A stretch of 64,000 nt of DNA from Criibacterium bergeronii (lineage in GTDB: Bacteria; Bacillota; Clostridia; Peptostreptococcales; Filifactoraceae). Under the pieces are notes generated by a model, which saw only the letters and a program-made list of their open reading frames with translations, ran no database searches and was not told the origin of the DNA. Each line of letters opens with the position of its first letter. The stretch's first letter is position 1. A program made the translations under genes and the position numbers. The DNA lies in contig NZ_MBEW02000002.1 in the NCBI RefSeq assembly GCF_001693775.2, positions 1-64,000 of the forward strand, read 5' to 3'. This document shows positions 42,691 through 53,466 of this stretch, in pieces.

Positions 42691-44610
42691 ATGAAAAGCA
42701 AAAAATGTGATTTTGATGAAGTGTTTGACCGCGCTTCGAACAGCAAGGAGCTTATGCACAATAAAGATTTACTAAAAGAGATAGGGAGTTTAAACCTTGA
42801 CGTTCCTCATGAGGTTATGCAGCGGATAGAGAGTGATATTGAGCAAAGTGAAAACCAGCCTAAAATCAGTGTGAATGGCCTAAACAAAGCACTTATGAGC
42901 GTTGCTCCAGAGTACAAGGGCAGAATGCGGCTTTCTGTTATTTTTGCCTGCCTTGGGGAGATTTTTAGTTTCGCCTCCTATTTCTTTAGTGCTTACGCTG
43001 CCGGTTGGCTTATAAAAAGTGCCGGCGGCAATCCGACCGGTTTTGATGAACTTTTGAAATATGCTTTGCTCGCCATGGGTTCATTATTGCTTTACTTTAC
43101 ACTTACCGGATTCAGCACAATCATTTCACATAAAACATCCTTTTCCATACTTGAAAAACTTAGACAGACTCTATTTGAAAAACTGAAGGTGATTCCAATG
43201 GGATACCTGGTGGATAATCCGGTCGGTAAGATCAAGGTGATTATTATGGATCGAGTTGCGGATATGGAAGATTGGGTAGCCCATCTCATGCCGGAGCTGC
43301 CAAGCCGTCTTTTACATCCAATACTTTGTGTGATTATTTTGTTTTTCTTGGATTGGCGTATAGGCTTATCAATTTTCGCTCCACTGCCTGTTGTTTTTAT
43401 AGGGATGGCGACGATGATGTACAAATACCGCAGCAGGATGGCTGTCTGGCTATCAAGCTATGCCAATGTTGCGGATAGAAGTGCTGAATATGTTCGTGGA
43501 ATCCCTGTCATCAAAGCTTTTGCACAAGATAAGGTTTCTTACGGAAAATTTGCAGATGCAGTGAAATTCTATCATTTCTCCACAATGAAGTGGTGGAAGC
43601 AAAGCTGGTTTGGCAAAGCCTTAATGACTGCAGCAATGATGACGCCGCAGATAGTGAGTATGCCATTAGCTTTTTATTTATATGGGAACGGACAAATAGG
43701 CATCGAAACCCTACTTTTATCACTTATCCTGCCGATTGCCATTCTTCCGCAGGCTTATGCGATCATGATGAGTTTTGAACTCTTTCAGATGGCATCCAAT
43801 ACCTGGGTGTCTATACAAGAACTGCTTGATATGCCTGCCCAAAAACGCCCTGATGCTGGCAATAGAGTGGCTATCGACAAAAATAAAGGAATTAAATTAG
43901 ACGATATAAGCTTTTCTTATCACGATGGAACTGAAGTATTGCACCATATCTCCTTTGAAACCAAGCCTGGCGAAGTAACCGCACTTGTAGGTCCTTCCGG
44001 CGGAGGGAAATCTACGATTGCAAAACTTTTGGCGGGTTTTTGGGATCAGTCGTCAGGTGAAATTTCTCTTGGCGGCGTGGATACGAGGAATATCTCGTTT
44101 AATCAGCTTGCTGAAGAGGTTTCTTTCGTTTCTCAAGATAACTTCCTGTTCGATGTAAGTATCAGGGATAATATTCGTCTCGGCAAGCCGAGCGCGACGG
44201 AAGAGGAGATTATTACGGCGGCAAAGGCTGCGCATTGTCATGAGTTCATCATGGAGCTGCCTGACGGGTACGATACCAAAGCAGGCGAAGCTGGCGGTGC
44301 AATGTCGGGCGGTGAACGCCAACGAATAACGCTTGCCAGAGCTATCTTGAAGCCCGCTTCAACCATTATTTTAGATGAGGCAACCGCTTATGCCGATCCG
44401 GAGAATGAAGCGCTTATTCAAGAAGCAATATCTCATCTTGTAAAGGGAAAAAATCTTGTGATCGTCGCGCATAGGTTGAATACCATCAAGCAGGCACATC
44501 AAATCATTTTAATTGATAAAGGTCAAATTATAGCCAAGGGCAGACATGATGATCTGATGAAAGAACCACTCTATGCAAGTCTGTGGAAACAATATTTAGG
44601 GGAGGAATAA
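42691..44610 (+). CDS. ABC exporter half-transporter (first of pair)
   Basis: 639 residues from the ATG after AAGGAGTG (the frame opens at 42649). About 70 extra residues come before the six-helix membrane domain (about 75-350). The ATPase part has Walker A GPSGGGKST (about 434), signature MSGGERQR (about 540) and Walker B TIILDEATAYADPEN (about 558). Paired with the next gene 3 bases away it should form a heterodimeric exporter. The substrate is unknown; the island suggests drugs or peptides. Confidence 0.93.
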   Translation: MKSKKCDFDEVFDRASNSKELMHNKDLLKEIGSLNLDVPHEVMQRIESDIEQSENQPKISVNGLNKALMSVAPEYKGRMRLSVIFACLGEIFSFASYFFSAYAAGWLIKSAGGNPTGFDELLKYALLAMGSLLLYFTLTGFSTIISHKTSFSILEKLRQTLFEKLKVIPMGYLVDNPVGKIKVIIMDRVADMEDWVAHLMPELPSRLLHPILCVIILFFLDWRIGLSIFAPLPVVFIGMATMMYKYRSRMAVWLSSYANVADRSAEYVRGIPVIKAFAQDKVSYGKFADAVKFYHFSTMKWWKQSWFGKALMTAAMMTPQIVSMPLAFYLYGNGQIGIETLLLSLILPIAILPQAYAIMMSFELFQMASNTWVSIQELLDMPAQKRPDAGNRVAIDKNKGIKLDDISFSYHDGTEVLHHISFETKPGEVTALVGPSGGGKSTIAKLLAGFWDQSSGEISLGGVDTRNISFNQLAEEVSFVSQDNFLFDVSIRDNIRLGKPSATEEEIITAAKAAHCHEFIMELPDGYDTKAGEAGGAMSGGERQRITLARAILKPASTIILDEATAYADPENEALIQEAISHLVKGKNLVIVAHRLNTIKQAHQIILIDKGQIIAKGRHDDLMKEPLYASLWKQYLGEE

Positions 44611-44613
44611 GAG

Positions 44614-46350
44614 ATGAAGTTTATCAGATTGTCGTTTAAATTAGCGGGACAGTATAAAAACCGCCTGAAAGCGGGAATATTCCTTATTTTTCTGCAAAAC
44701 GCTTCCATGTTATTTGGCTTTTTCGCTCTCTTTCTTGCATTTGGTTGGATGAATGAGACTACCGACAGCCATATTTGGACGATTTTCGGCGTGCTGTTTG
44801 CTTCTTTCCTTTTCAATTTTCTGACAGGTTGGGCGAAAAGCGGTCTTAGCGATGGTGTTTTCTTTGGTATTTTCAAGGATTACCGACTTGCAGTCGGCGA
44901 AAAGCTTAAAAAAGCTCCTATGGGATATTTTGCCGAACAGAGTCTTTCAAGAATTATGGCGGCTTTTACTAATGTCATGAAAAGTCTTGAAAACTACTCG
45001 TCAATGAGTATTGACTTTGCCGTTTCCGGCATTTCAATATCCTTTTTCCTCTTGATTGGTATGTTTGGCGTAAATACTAAAATCGGAATTTTAACCTTAA
45101 TTTGTTTAACTCTGATTTGGCTCTGTGTGTTTACTATGATAAATCAAGCAAAGAAAGAGATTGTCCGGGAACACGCTGCAATTACCAAGGTGGGTGACGC
45201 CCTTGTTGACAGCATTAGCGGTATTCCCGTGCTTCGCAGTTTTCCATTTGCGGATACGGGTGTTGTAGAAGAAATACATTCTAAATTGAAGAATGCTTCT
45301 GAGGAGCTCAGACTTTCTCAGGTACATTTTGAGATAGTTTTTGTTATTTGTTCAAGAATTTTTACGACCGTCATCAATCTTTCGAGCCTGCTTGTCACAC
45401 TCTTTTCCTGTTATCTTTACACTAAGGGAGAGGTTTTATTGCCACAAGCACTCACCGTTTCGGCGGCAGGCTTTATGATTTTCGGAGGTCTAAAGCAGCT
45501 TGAAAATGCGGCAATACTGATGGTAAAAAACCCTGCCAACATGCAGTATTTGGACGAGGTTTTAGATATCCCTGAAATAAGCGACGGTACTTTGGAAGCC
45601 GTAAGAAATCAAGACATTGTATTTAACAAGGTAAGCTTTAGTTACGATAAGAGAAATCCGATTCTAAAAGATATATCATTCACTATTCCTCAAGGCTCAA
45701 AGACAGCAATAGTAGGACCCTCCGGCTCTGGGAAAACCACCATTATCAATTTGATATCCCGTTTTTATGACGTTGACAGCGGTGAAATCAGATTGGGAAA
45801 CAGGAATGTACGGGATTATAAAGTCGAAAGTCTGCTTAAAAATCTCTCCCTTGTTTTTCAGGATGTATATCTTTTCCAAGATACCATTGAGAACAATATC
45901 CGCTTTGCAAATCCAAAAGCAAGCCATGAAGAAGTGGTGGAAGCTGCTAAAAAGGCGCGTTGTCATAATTTTATTATGGAACTTCCTGATGGCTATAACA
46001 CCATGGTCGGCGAGGGGGGAAGCTCCCTTTCCGGCGGAGAAAAGCAGCGGGTTTCCATTGCCAGAGCATTACTTAAAAATGCACCGATCATCCTTTTGGA
46101 TGAAGCGACCAGCTCGGTCGATCCTGAAAATGAATATGAGATTCTGGCGGCTATCGAAGAATTGTCAAAAGGGCATACAGTAATTTCCATAGCTCACAGA
46201 CTTTCTACTGTGAGAAAAGCCGATCAAATCTTAGTGATTGATGACGGCAAATTAGTGCAAGAGGGTAAACATAGCGATCTGATAAACATGGAAGGTATTT
46301 ACTCAATGTTCATCAAGGCAAGAGAACGAGCAGCCAACTGGAAATTATAA
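44614..46350 (+). CDS. ABC exporter half-transporter (second of pair)
   Basis: 578 residues. Membrane domain (about 1-310), ATPase with Walker A GPSGSGKTT (about 368), Q-loop in LVFQDVYLF, signature LSGGEKQR (about 474) and Walker B IILLDEATSSVDPEN (about 492), with the H-loop in SIAHRLST. All catalytic motifs are intact. Last gene of the island; the next feature is an insertion-sequence end 120 bases downstream. Confidence 0.94.
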   Translation: MKFIRLSFKLAGQYKNRLKAGIFLIFLQNASMLFGFFALFLAFGWMNETTDSHIWTIFGVLFASFLFNFLTGWAKSGLSDGVFFGIFKDYRLAVGEKLKKAPMGYFAEQSLSRIMAAFTNVMKSLENYSSMSIDFAVSGISISFFLLIGMFGVNTKIGILTLICLTLIWLCVFTMINQAKKEIVREHAAITKVGDALVDSISGIPVLRSFPFADTGVVEEIHSKLKNASEELRLSQVHFEIVFVICSRIFTTVINLSSLLVTLFSCYLYTKGEVLLPQALTVSAAGFMIFGGLKQLENAAILMVKNPANMQYLDEVLDIPEISDGTLEAVRNQDIVFNKVSFSYDKRNPILKDISFTIPQGSKTAIVGPSGSGKTTIINLISRFYDVDSGEIRLGNRNVRDYKVESLLKNLSLVFQDVYLFQDTIENNIRFANPKASHEEVVEAAKKARCHNFIMELPDGYNTMVGEGGSSLSGGEKQRVSIARALLKNAPIILLDEATSSVDPENEYEILAAIEELSKGHTVISIAHRLSTVRKADQILVIDDGKLVQEGKHSDLINMEGIYSMFIKARERAANWKL

Positions 46351-46469
46351 AAATGATAAATTTTTCCTGCAAACCATAACCAATTGTTGGGTTTGGTAAT
46401 TAATAGCTTTTTCAAGAACGTACAGATTATTTTTAAAGCGACTAAGAACAAAATGATATGATACTCCAT

Positions 46470-48229
46470 AAGTAGACACGGTAAATAACCAAAAGTACTT
46501 ATGGAGGTTTTTTTATGGCAAAATCACCACATACTCCAGAATTTAGAGCAAAGGTTTCACAAGAATATCTTTATGGTTTAGGTTCATATCCTTTTTTATC
46601 AAGTAAATATAATATTGGACTTAAAACATTACAGTCTTGGGTCGCAAAGTATAAACTTTATGGTATATTAGCTTTTCAAAAAGCTACAGGTAATAAAAAA
46701 TATACTTGCGAATTTAAAACAATGTGCGTTGAAGCAGTTTTATCTTGAGATGGAAGCGTTGATGATATAACAGCAAAATATAATATCTCTTCACGTTCTG
46801 TTTTAAGAAGTTGGATTTTGAAGTATAATGCTAATATAAAGCTCAATGATTATGATCCTAAAGCAGAGGTATATATGGCAAATTCAAGAAGAAAAACAAC
46901 AATCGAAGAACGCAAAGAAATAGTTAAATATTGCATAGAAAATAATAAGAACTACAAGCAAACAGCAAGCTTGTACGATGTTTAATATAGCCAAGTTTAT
47001 ACATAGGTTAAGAAGTATGATGTAGATGCAGAAGAAGCATTAATAGATAAAAGAGGACATCATAAAACAGATGAACAAGTAGATGAAATTGAAAAACTTC
47101 GTCGTGAAAATTCAAGACTAAAGAAGCAACTTGAAGAAAAGGACATGTTGGTAGAACTGTTAAAAAAAAAGTGAAAGAATTAGAAGGGATGTGAGGCTGG
47201 GCAAACAAAGATATGAAAACAAGTATATGGCGATAAAATACTTCAACGATAACAAATCATGGAGTATAAAATGGATGTGCAATAATTTGAACATTGCAAG
47301 AGCTTCATACTACAAATGGCTCCATAGACAAATACCTGCTCAAGAACAAGAAAATATTAAATTAGCAGGATTAATCAAAGAATATGATGAAAGATTTAAT
47401 CACATATTAGGATATAGAAGGATGGCCTCTTGGATAAACCATTTCAATCACACAAATTACAGCAAAAATAGAGTCCATAGAATAATGAAAAAATTAGGAA
47501 TACATTCCTTAATCAGCAAAGAAAAGAAAAAAGTATAAAAATACTACAGCACAAGCAGTGTCAGAAAATATACTACAAAGAAATTTCTATGCTCCAGCCC
47601 CTAATCAAAAATGGGCAACAGATGTAACAGAATTCAAGATACCAGGAGAAAAGAAGAAATTGTATTTAAGTGCAATAATTGATTTGTATGATAGGTATCC
47701 AGTAGCCTACGTAATAAGTTGTAGAAATGATAACAACTTAGTGTTTAGAACGTTTGATAAAGCAATAAAAGACAATCAAGATGCAAAACCAATATTTCAT
47801 AGTGATAGAGGATTCCAATATACAAGTAGAGAATTTCAAAGAAAACTCAAAGACCAAGAAATGCAGTAATCAATGTCAAGAGTAGGACATTGCATTGATA
47901 ACGGACCAGTAGAAGGATTATTGGGAATAATAAAGTCACAAATGTATCAAATGTACGAAATAACAGATGAAAAATCTTTAAGATATGAGATTAAAGACTA
48001 TATTAGATTTTATGCACAAGAAAGGCTTCAAGATAGATTCAACTGCAAGACACCATTAGAAGTTAGAACAGAGGCTCTATATACAAGTAAACCAATTGGA
48101 TATCCAATACCAGAAAATAATAGAATATTAAAATACAAAGAAAAATGGACAGCATAAAAAAACTAGCACACAGTTTATTGTCGTGTGGTAGTTCAATAAA
48201 TTTTTTTAGATATTTAACCTGTCTACTTG
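46470..48229 (+). mobile_element. IS3-family (IS150-like) insertion sequence, inactive
   Basis: The inverted ends AAGTAGACACGGTAAATA (from 46470) and TATTTAACCTGTCTACTT (to 48229) match with a few differences. The coding part is orfA/orfB of IS3 type with several stops. It bounds the efflux island on the right. Confidence 0.8.
46515..48157 (+). pseudogene. IS3/IS150-like transposase orfA-orfB, multiply broken
   Basis: orfA starts at 46515 after GGAGG with helix-turn-helix segments but meets TGA 46746-46748, TAA 46983-46985 and TAG 47004-47006. It ends in a leucine-zipper-like KLRRENSRLKKQLEEKD. The A-run near 47162-47170 is the usual programmed slip site. orfB has a frameshift near 47530 and TAA 47867-47869. 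The DDE residues are still readable: WATDVTEF, IFHSDRGFQY and GPVEGLLGIIKSQ. Confidence 0.88.
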
Positions 48230-48456
48230 ACAAGGTGCATATCACTATGGTAGGTGGATGTCTTTACTTTTTGTATAGTTTTTAAGATATTTCATATTAT
48301 TGTATAGTAGCAAATGTATGAAATTTTTCATATAACTTGATATTATCTTTTATATAGTGTAAAATATTAAAGATTGATTTATGTGATAATAGATATTATC
48401 GTGGGTGTATAATCTTAAATGCAATTATTTTTGAGTTTATAAAGGTAGGAAAAACT

Positions 48457-50028
48457 TTGTCTGAAAGTAACAACAAAGCTGTAAAGACTGTAAGCTACAT
48501 ATTTATAATAACATTTTTGGGTAAGATTTTAGCCTTGGTAAGAGATATATTTTTGGCAAATCAGTATGGCACGAGTATGTATTCCAATGCTTTTTTGACT
48601 GCCAGTAGGATACCAAGGGTGCTTTTTGATGCAATATTTGCATCTGCTATCACGTCTAGCTTTATACCGATATTTAATAAAAGTATGAATAAAGAGGGAG
48701 AGCAAAAGGCATTCGAGTTCTCAGATGTTTTTATCAGCTGTATATCAATTTTTATGACAGCTATTATGATACTTTGTTTTATTTTTGCAAGACAAATTAC
48801 GTCATTTTTTGCGGACGGTTTTGACGAACAAACCTTAAATCTAAGTATTAAATTGTTATATATATTACTTCCTACGATGATATGCACAGGACTTGCTTTT
48901 TCATTCACAGGGATACTACAGTCCATGGATGAATTTTTAATTCCTGCATCAATTAGTGTGGTTTTCAATTTAGTAATCATTTCATATTATTTCACTTTAA
49001 ACCGTTTCTTTGGCATTTTCGGTTTAGCTGTATTTTATCTGATTGGCTGGATAATGCAGGTTTTAATACAAGTGCCATCTCTAAAGCGGATAGGATACAA
49101 ATATAATTTTAAACCGCAGTTTGATCATCCATATTTTAGGGAAACTCTATTTTTAATGATACCGGTAATGGTGAGTACATGGGTACAGCCATTTAATATA
49201 ATGATAAATGCAAAGTACGCATCTAGGCTTTATTTTGGAGCTGGGGTTTCAGCAATTGAGTTTGCAAACAATCTATATACAATGTTGGTTGGCGTTATCG
49301 CAATATCTGTAATGAACTTTATGTTTCCAAAGATTTCTATGATGGTTCAAAAAAATGAGGAGCAAAAGTTTAAAGATGCGGTTAGTGATACATCGCTTAG
49401 TACACTTTTTTTAGTGATACCTTTGATGTTTGGGGTTATGAGTCTGAGCGCTTCGCTTATATCGCTTATTTATGGCGGAAATAAATTTGATTCAAATTCT
49501 GTAAATATAACTTCAACTGCACTGTATTATTTTTCCTTAGGTATGCCGGGTTATTGTCTGCAAGCTATTTTTTCCAAGGTATATTTTGCTAAGGAAAATG
49601 GAAAAGTGCCAATGATTGCAGCTATTGTTGCTATAGCGGTAAACTATGTATTATGTATAATTTTGGTCGAGCCATTTGCAATAGGTGGAGTTGCACTTGC
49701 CTCTTCTATTTCTGTAACAGTAAACGCATTGATATTATTGATGTTTATGCAAAGAGATAGCATAAAATTGCTTGACAAGGATTTTTTGTCAGAAATTATT
49801 AAGATGGTGCTTGCGTCTGCTGTTATGTATATTATGATTAAGCTGGTCGGCTTGATTTTTGGGATTAGCTCTTCAAGCAGATTAATGATGCTTGTTAAAA
49901 TTGGTATTCAATTTGTAGTTGGGGTTATAACTTATTTTATAATTGTCTTTATTTTAAAGACTAAACAGACAAAATTCATAAAAGACTTATTAAACTCAAA
50001 ACTAAACAAAAATAGAGGTTCTAAATGA
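48457..50028 (+). CDS. murJ: lipid II flippase MurJ (MviN family)
   Basis: 523 residues from a TTG start. About 14 membrane segments. Marks: FLGKILALVRDIFLANQYG at the N-terminus, ASRIPRVLFDAIFASAITSSFIPIF, and TALYYFSLGMPGYCLQAIFSKVYFA. It flips lipid-linked wall precursors. The next gene overlaps its stop (ATGA), then csaB follows, so in this setting it may serve peptidoglycan or the secondary wall polymer. Confidence 0.93.
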   Translation: MSESNNKAVKTVSYIFIITFLGKILALVRDIFLANQYGTSMYSNAFLTASRIPRVLFDAIFASAITSSFIPIFNKSMNKEGEQKAFEFSDVFISCISIFMTAIMILCFIFARQITSFFADGFDEQTLNLSIKLLYILLPTMICTGLAFSFTGILQSMDEFLIPASISVVFNLVIISYYFTLNRFFGIFGLAVFYLIGWIMQVLIQVPSLKRIGYKYNFKPQFDHPYFRETLFLMIPVMVSTWVQPFNIMINAKYASRLYFGAGVSAIEFANNLYTMLVGVIAISVMNFMFPKISMMVQKNEEQKFKDAVSDTSLSTLFLVIPLMFGVMSLSASLISLIYGGNKFDSNSVNITSTALYYFSLGMPGYCLQAIFSKVYFAKENGKVPMIAAIVAIAVNYVLCIILVEPFAIGGVALASSISVTVNALILLMFMQRDSIKLLDKDFLSEIIKMVLASAVMYIMIKLVGLIFGISSSSRLMMLVKIGIQFVVGVITYFIIVFILKTKQTKFIKDLLNSKLNKNRGSK

Positions 50029-52109
50029 AATTAAATAAGATTTATGTTGTGATACTGCTACTTACTATTGTAAGCTCAATGTTTGTAGTATATAAAAGGA
50101 CAGTGGTCGAGTCACCATACAAAACCTATGAAACAGTGATGGACTACGAAGATGTAAAAAACTTTGCAGATGCCACCGAAAGTGACCCTATAGATGTCGC
50201 TAAGGATTTTATGGATGTGGGTGTTAATTCATTTGCAATAAATGAAAACACTATCAGTTCGCTTAAAATCAATCAGAATTATGACATATCAGTCAATTAT
50301 CATGGATTGGATATGTATATAACCGGTGACAAAAGTATATTAAATTATATCAAAAACGGCATAGCTGACGTTGCTAGTAGGCAAAGAAATTTGTACTTTA
50401 AAGACGACAATACGCTAGTTATAGAGGGAAGGTTATCAGATTTTTCTTATGGTAGCTATGATATTTTAAGGGACTATTCTGCAAAAAGGATAGGTCAAGA
50501 CCGTAAAGTACAATCCATATTTGAAAATGTCGGTTTAGGTTTCACTGATAGTGAATTGGAAAAATTAAAGGCAAATGACATTCCTTTTAATTTAAGACCT
50601 GTTTATACTGAATTAGTGCAGGACTCAAAAAAAACAATAGACAGATATTTTGCCTATGTAAGAGAGTTTGTCAAAAATCCAAGTTTACTTATATTTAGTG
50701 GTAGAGAATTACTTGGTGGCGAAAAGGGTGTAGATTATTTAGCTCAAAAAATCAAGGAAACGGATATTATTCCGGTGACCATTGAAACCAGCGAGCAAGA
50801 TGGCAATACAGATTTGCCAGGCATTAAAAAGCTGGCAAAATTGATAAATTATAAATTTACAAGACTTTTTTCCACCTTTACTTATATACAAGATAGATAC
50901 GATTACAAAATACCGGGTCATCACAATGGTCAAGAAATAATGAACTCTTATTATAGAGCTATTACAGAAAGAAATATAAGGGTGATTTATTTTAAAGTAT
51001 TTCGACCAAAAAATGGTGCAGTAATTACTGATATGAATTTATATAAGGTAAGATTTGATGAGTTAAATGCTAGATTAGCCGGTTACCATGGTATTTATCC
51101 GGTAGGTAAGGGGTTATCTGTAAATACTATGCCTTATATGGAAACTGGTAAGCTTATGCAGATGCTTGCTATGATAGGTGTAATAGCAAGTGGCTTGATA
51201 GTATTCGATAATATTTTTAAGAACACTACTAAATTTCAATATTCTATTTTAATATTGGGAATATTGGGAGTAGTGGCTGTTTCTAGGACATCTCAGTTTA
51301 GAACCTTAAATGTTTTATTTGGTCTTATAAGCACTATTACATTCTCATCATTGGCTGTTACAGTGCTGTTAAATGAAGTTAAAAAGGCAGAGATAATAAA
51401 AAGACATTTTGAAGATGGTACATTTATCCAGTTTTTACACGCATCTAAGGTTTTATTTTATGTTATGTGTATAAGTCTTTGCGGCACGTTATTTTTAGCT
51501 ACACTATACGGCAATAGTGAGTATATGCTTGAATTTTCTAAGTTTTCAGGTGTAAAAATATCTCAGCTTACTCCGCTTATTATCATCGTATTATCATATT
51601 TAAGCATAATTGGTTTTTCGAAGTATTACGATAAAAATAAATCTATGATGGAGCAGGTAAAGCTCTTTTCAGGTTCATATATAAAGGTATGGCAGGCAGC
51701 TATTGTATTTATAATGCTTGCTGCATTAGCTATGATGCTTTTAAGAAGTGGACATAGCAATACGAATGTAGAGCCATCGTCTACAGAAATTCTTATGCGT
51801 AATGTCTTTGAGTTTGTATTCCCTGCAAGACCAAGAAACAAGGCAATCTATGTTGGCTATCCGGCGCTGCTTGCAATGATGATGTTTGCATATAAAAATA
51901 AATATAAAGTTATATATCCAATTCTTGCATTAGCTGCAACAATTGGGCAAACTGATATTTTAAATACATTTTCTCACATTAGAACTCCTTATATATTGTC
52001 ACTAAAAAGAGTTGCAATAGAGTATGTGTTTGCTGTATTATTAACATTTGTTGTAGTATTAATTGTCCACTTGATATATACTTTTTACAGAAAAAGGAAT
52101 TTAAAATAA
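50025..52109 (+). CDS. DUF5693-family membrane protein
   Basis: 694 residues. An N-terminal anchor (about 8-22), then a long extracellular part (about 25-380) with YRAITERNIRVIYFKVFRP and a GVNSFAINENTISSL region, then about eight membrane segments (385-690). It overlaps murJ by 4 bases and csaB by 1, so all three are translated in series. DUF5693 is known from csaB operons; a role in wall-polymer pyruvylation or export is inferred. Confidence 0.82.
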   Translation: MKLNKIYVVILLLTIVSSMFVVYKRTVVESPYKTYETVMDYEDVKNFADATESDPIDVAKDFMDVGVNSFAINENTISSLKINQNYDISVNYHGLDMYITGDKSILNYIKNGIADVASRQRNLYFKDDNTLVIEGRLSDFSYGSYDILRDYSAKRIGQDRKVQSIFENVGLGFTDSELEKLKANDIPFNLRPVYTELVQDSKKTIDRYFAYVREFVKNPSLLIFSGRELLGGEKGVDYLAQKIKETDIIPVTIETSEQDGNTDLPGIKKLAKLINYKFTRLFSTFTYIQDRYDYKIPGHHNGQEIMNSYYRAITERNIRVIYFKVFRPKNGAVITDMNLYKVRFDELNARLAGYHGIYPVGKGLSVNTMPYMETGKLMQMLAMIGVIASGLIVFDNIFKNTTKFQYSILILGILGVVAVSRTSQFRTLNVLFGLISTITFSSLAVTVLLNEVKKAEIIKRHFEDGTFIQFLHASKVLFYVMCISLCGTLFLATLYGNSEYMLEFSKFSGVKISQLTPLIIIVLSYLSIIGFSKYYDKNKSMMEQVKLFSGSYIKVWQAAIVFIMLAALAMMLLRSGHSNTNVEPSSTEILMRNVFEFVFPARPRNKAIYVGYPALLAMMMFAYKNKYKVIYPILALAATIGQTDILNTFSHIRTPYILSLKRVAIEYVFAVLLTFVVVLIVHLIYTFYRKRNLK

Positions 52110-53197
52110 TGAGCAATATTTTGTTATCCGGATATTATGGTTACAATAATGCCGGAGACGAAGCCATCCTAAAATCTATAATAAATAATATAAAACAAAT
52201 AGATAAAGATGCTGTTATTACAGTTTTGTCTGACAATGTGGAATTTACAAAGAAAAAATATTCCATAAATGCTACAAAAAGATTTAATCCGTTTAGCATA
52301 CTAGCCTCACTATTAAGCTGTGATATTTTAATAAGTGGAGGCGGCACACTATTTCAAGATAAGACCAGCACTAGGTCGCTAGTGTATTACACAAGTATAA
52401 TTAATTTTGCAAAATTCTTTGGCAAAAAAGTTATGATTTATGCAAATGGTATTGGCCCTTTAAATAAACCTAAAAATAGGAAAAGAGTAAAAAAAGCCAT
52501 AGAAAATGCGGACATAATTACATTAAGAGACCAAGAGGCTTTAGATACAGTAAAGTCTCTTGGAGTTGACCGCAAAAATATATATCTTACAACAGACCCG
52601 GTATTTTGCTTGCAAGAGGATGAAAGTGGCTCAGTAAATGAAATTTTAGAAAAATCGGGGATTTCAATAGGTGACAGGTTTGTGGTATTATCTGTCAGAA
52701 ATTGGGAGAATAAGGGGAAATTTATTGATATTTTTGCAAAAACTGCTGACTACATAAATACGAAATATAAGCAAAAGGTAATTTTTCTTCCGTTGCAGTT
52801 TCCGCATGACGTCAGCGTGATAAAAGAAATCCAGTCAAAAATGCAAAGTAAGTCCGTAATCATACAAGATATTTCTCCAATGCAAATGATGTCTATTATT
52901 AAAAAGGCTGACTATGTATTTGCTATGAGACTGCACGCATTGATATTTGCTGCAAATATGGGGACGCCGATGATTTCTTACAGCTATGACTCAAAGGTCG
53001 ACAACCTTATGAACCAAATAAAAATGCCTTATAACTGTAGCTTAGAAAAAAGCACGTTACAAGACATTTTAGATACGATAGATAAAGTTGAAAATAATTT
53101 ATCGGGCATAAAAGAAGATTTAATTGAAAATACAAGGCTAATAAAACAAAAATCACAAGAAAATCTTGATTTCATGAAACAAATATTTAGTTTATAA
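52109..53197 (+). CDS. csaB: polysaccharide pyruvyl transferase CsaB
   Basis: 362 residues. Marks: LSGYYGYNNAGDEAILKSI at the N-terminus, ILISGGGTLFQDKTSTRSL, MIYANGIGPL, ITLRDQEALD and the C-terminal AMRLHALIFAANMGTPMI. CsaB adds pyruvate ketals to secondary wall polymer, which SLH domains then bind. Two SLH proteins occur in this window (28.0 and 55.2 kb). Confidence 0.95.
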   Translation: MSNILLSGYYGYNNAGDEAILKSIINNIKQIDKDAVITVLSDNVEFTKKKYSINATKRFNPFSILASLLSCDILISGGGTLFQDKTSTRSLVYYTSIINFAKFFGKKVMIYANGIGPLNKPKNRKRVKKAIENADIITLRDQEALDTVKSLGVDRKNIYLTTDPVFCLQEDESGSVNEILEKSGISIGDRFVVLSVRNWENKGKFIDIFAKTADYINTKYKQKVIFLPLQFPHDVSVIKEIQSKMQSKSVIIQDISPMQMMSIIKKADYVFAMRLHALIFAANMGTPMISYSYDSKVDNLMNQIKMPYNCSLEKSTLQDILDTIDKVENNLSGIKEDLIENTRLIKQKSQENLDFMKQIFSL

Positions 53198-53243
53198 TTA
53201 AGCGTTAAATTTTGAATTTAAAAAATATTTTTTAGGGGGACTA

Positions 53244-53441
53244 ATGTTTAATTTTGATAAAGTTACTATAGATAGACTTTCAAAAACAGATTTATTAGCA
53301 ATCATTCAAGCACTTGATTATACCTATGAGCATAAAAATATCGAGCAGTTTAAGATATTAAAGGACTCTATACTTGAAGATATGTGTAAAATCTCCGGTA
53401 TAAATGACCAAGATGAGCTTATAAAAGTTCTAATGAAATAA
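53244..53441 (+). CDS. small conserved-looking protein downstream of csaB
   Basis: 65 residues with ribosome-binding site AGGGGGA. Predicted all-helical, acidic and basic residues alternating (KVTIDRLSKTDLLAIIQ, DQDELIKVLMK). No family is recognised. Position suggests co-transcription with murJ-DUF5693-csaB. Confidence 0.6.
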   Translation: MFNFDKVTIDRLSKTDLLAIIQALDYTYEHKNIEQFKILKDSILEDMCKISGINDQDELIKVLMK

Positions 53442-53466
53442 GTTTTTAACGCTTTAATGAGATGTT

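Noticed and set aside
38274-48157. Classical composite transposon formed by the IS30 and IS3-like elements
   Set aside because: The two insertion sequences belong to different families and one is dead, so they cannot act as matched ends. They only mark the island's borders.
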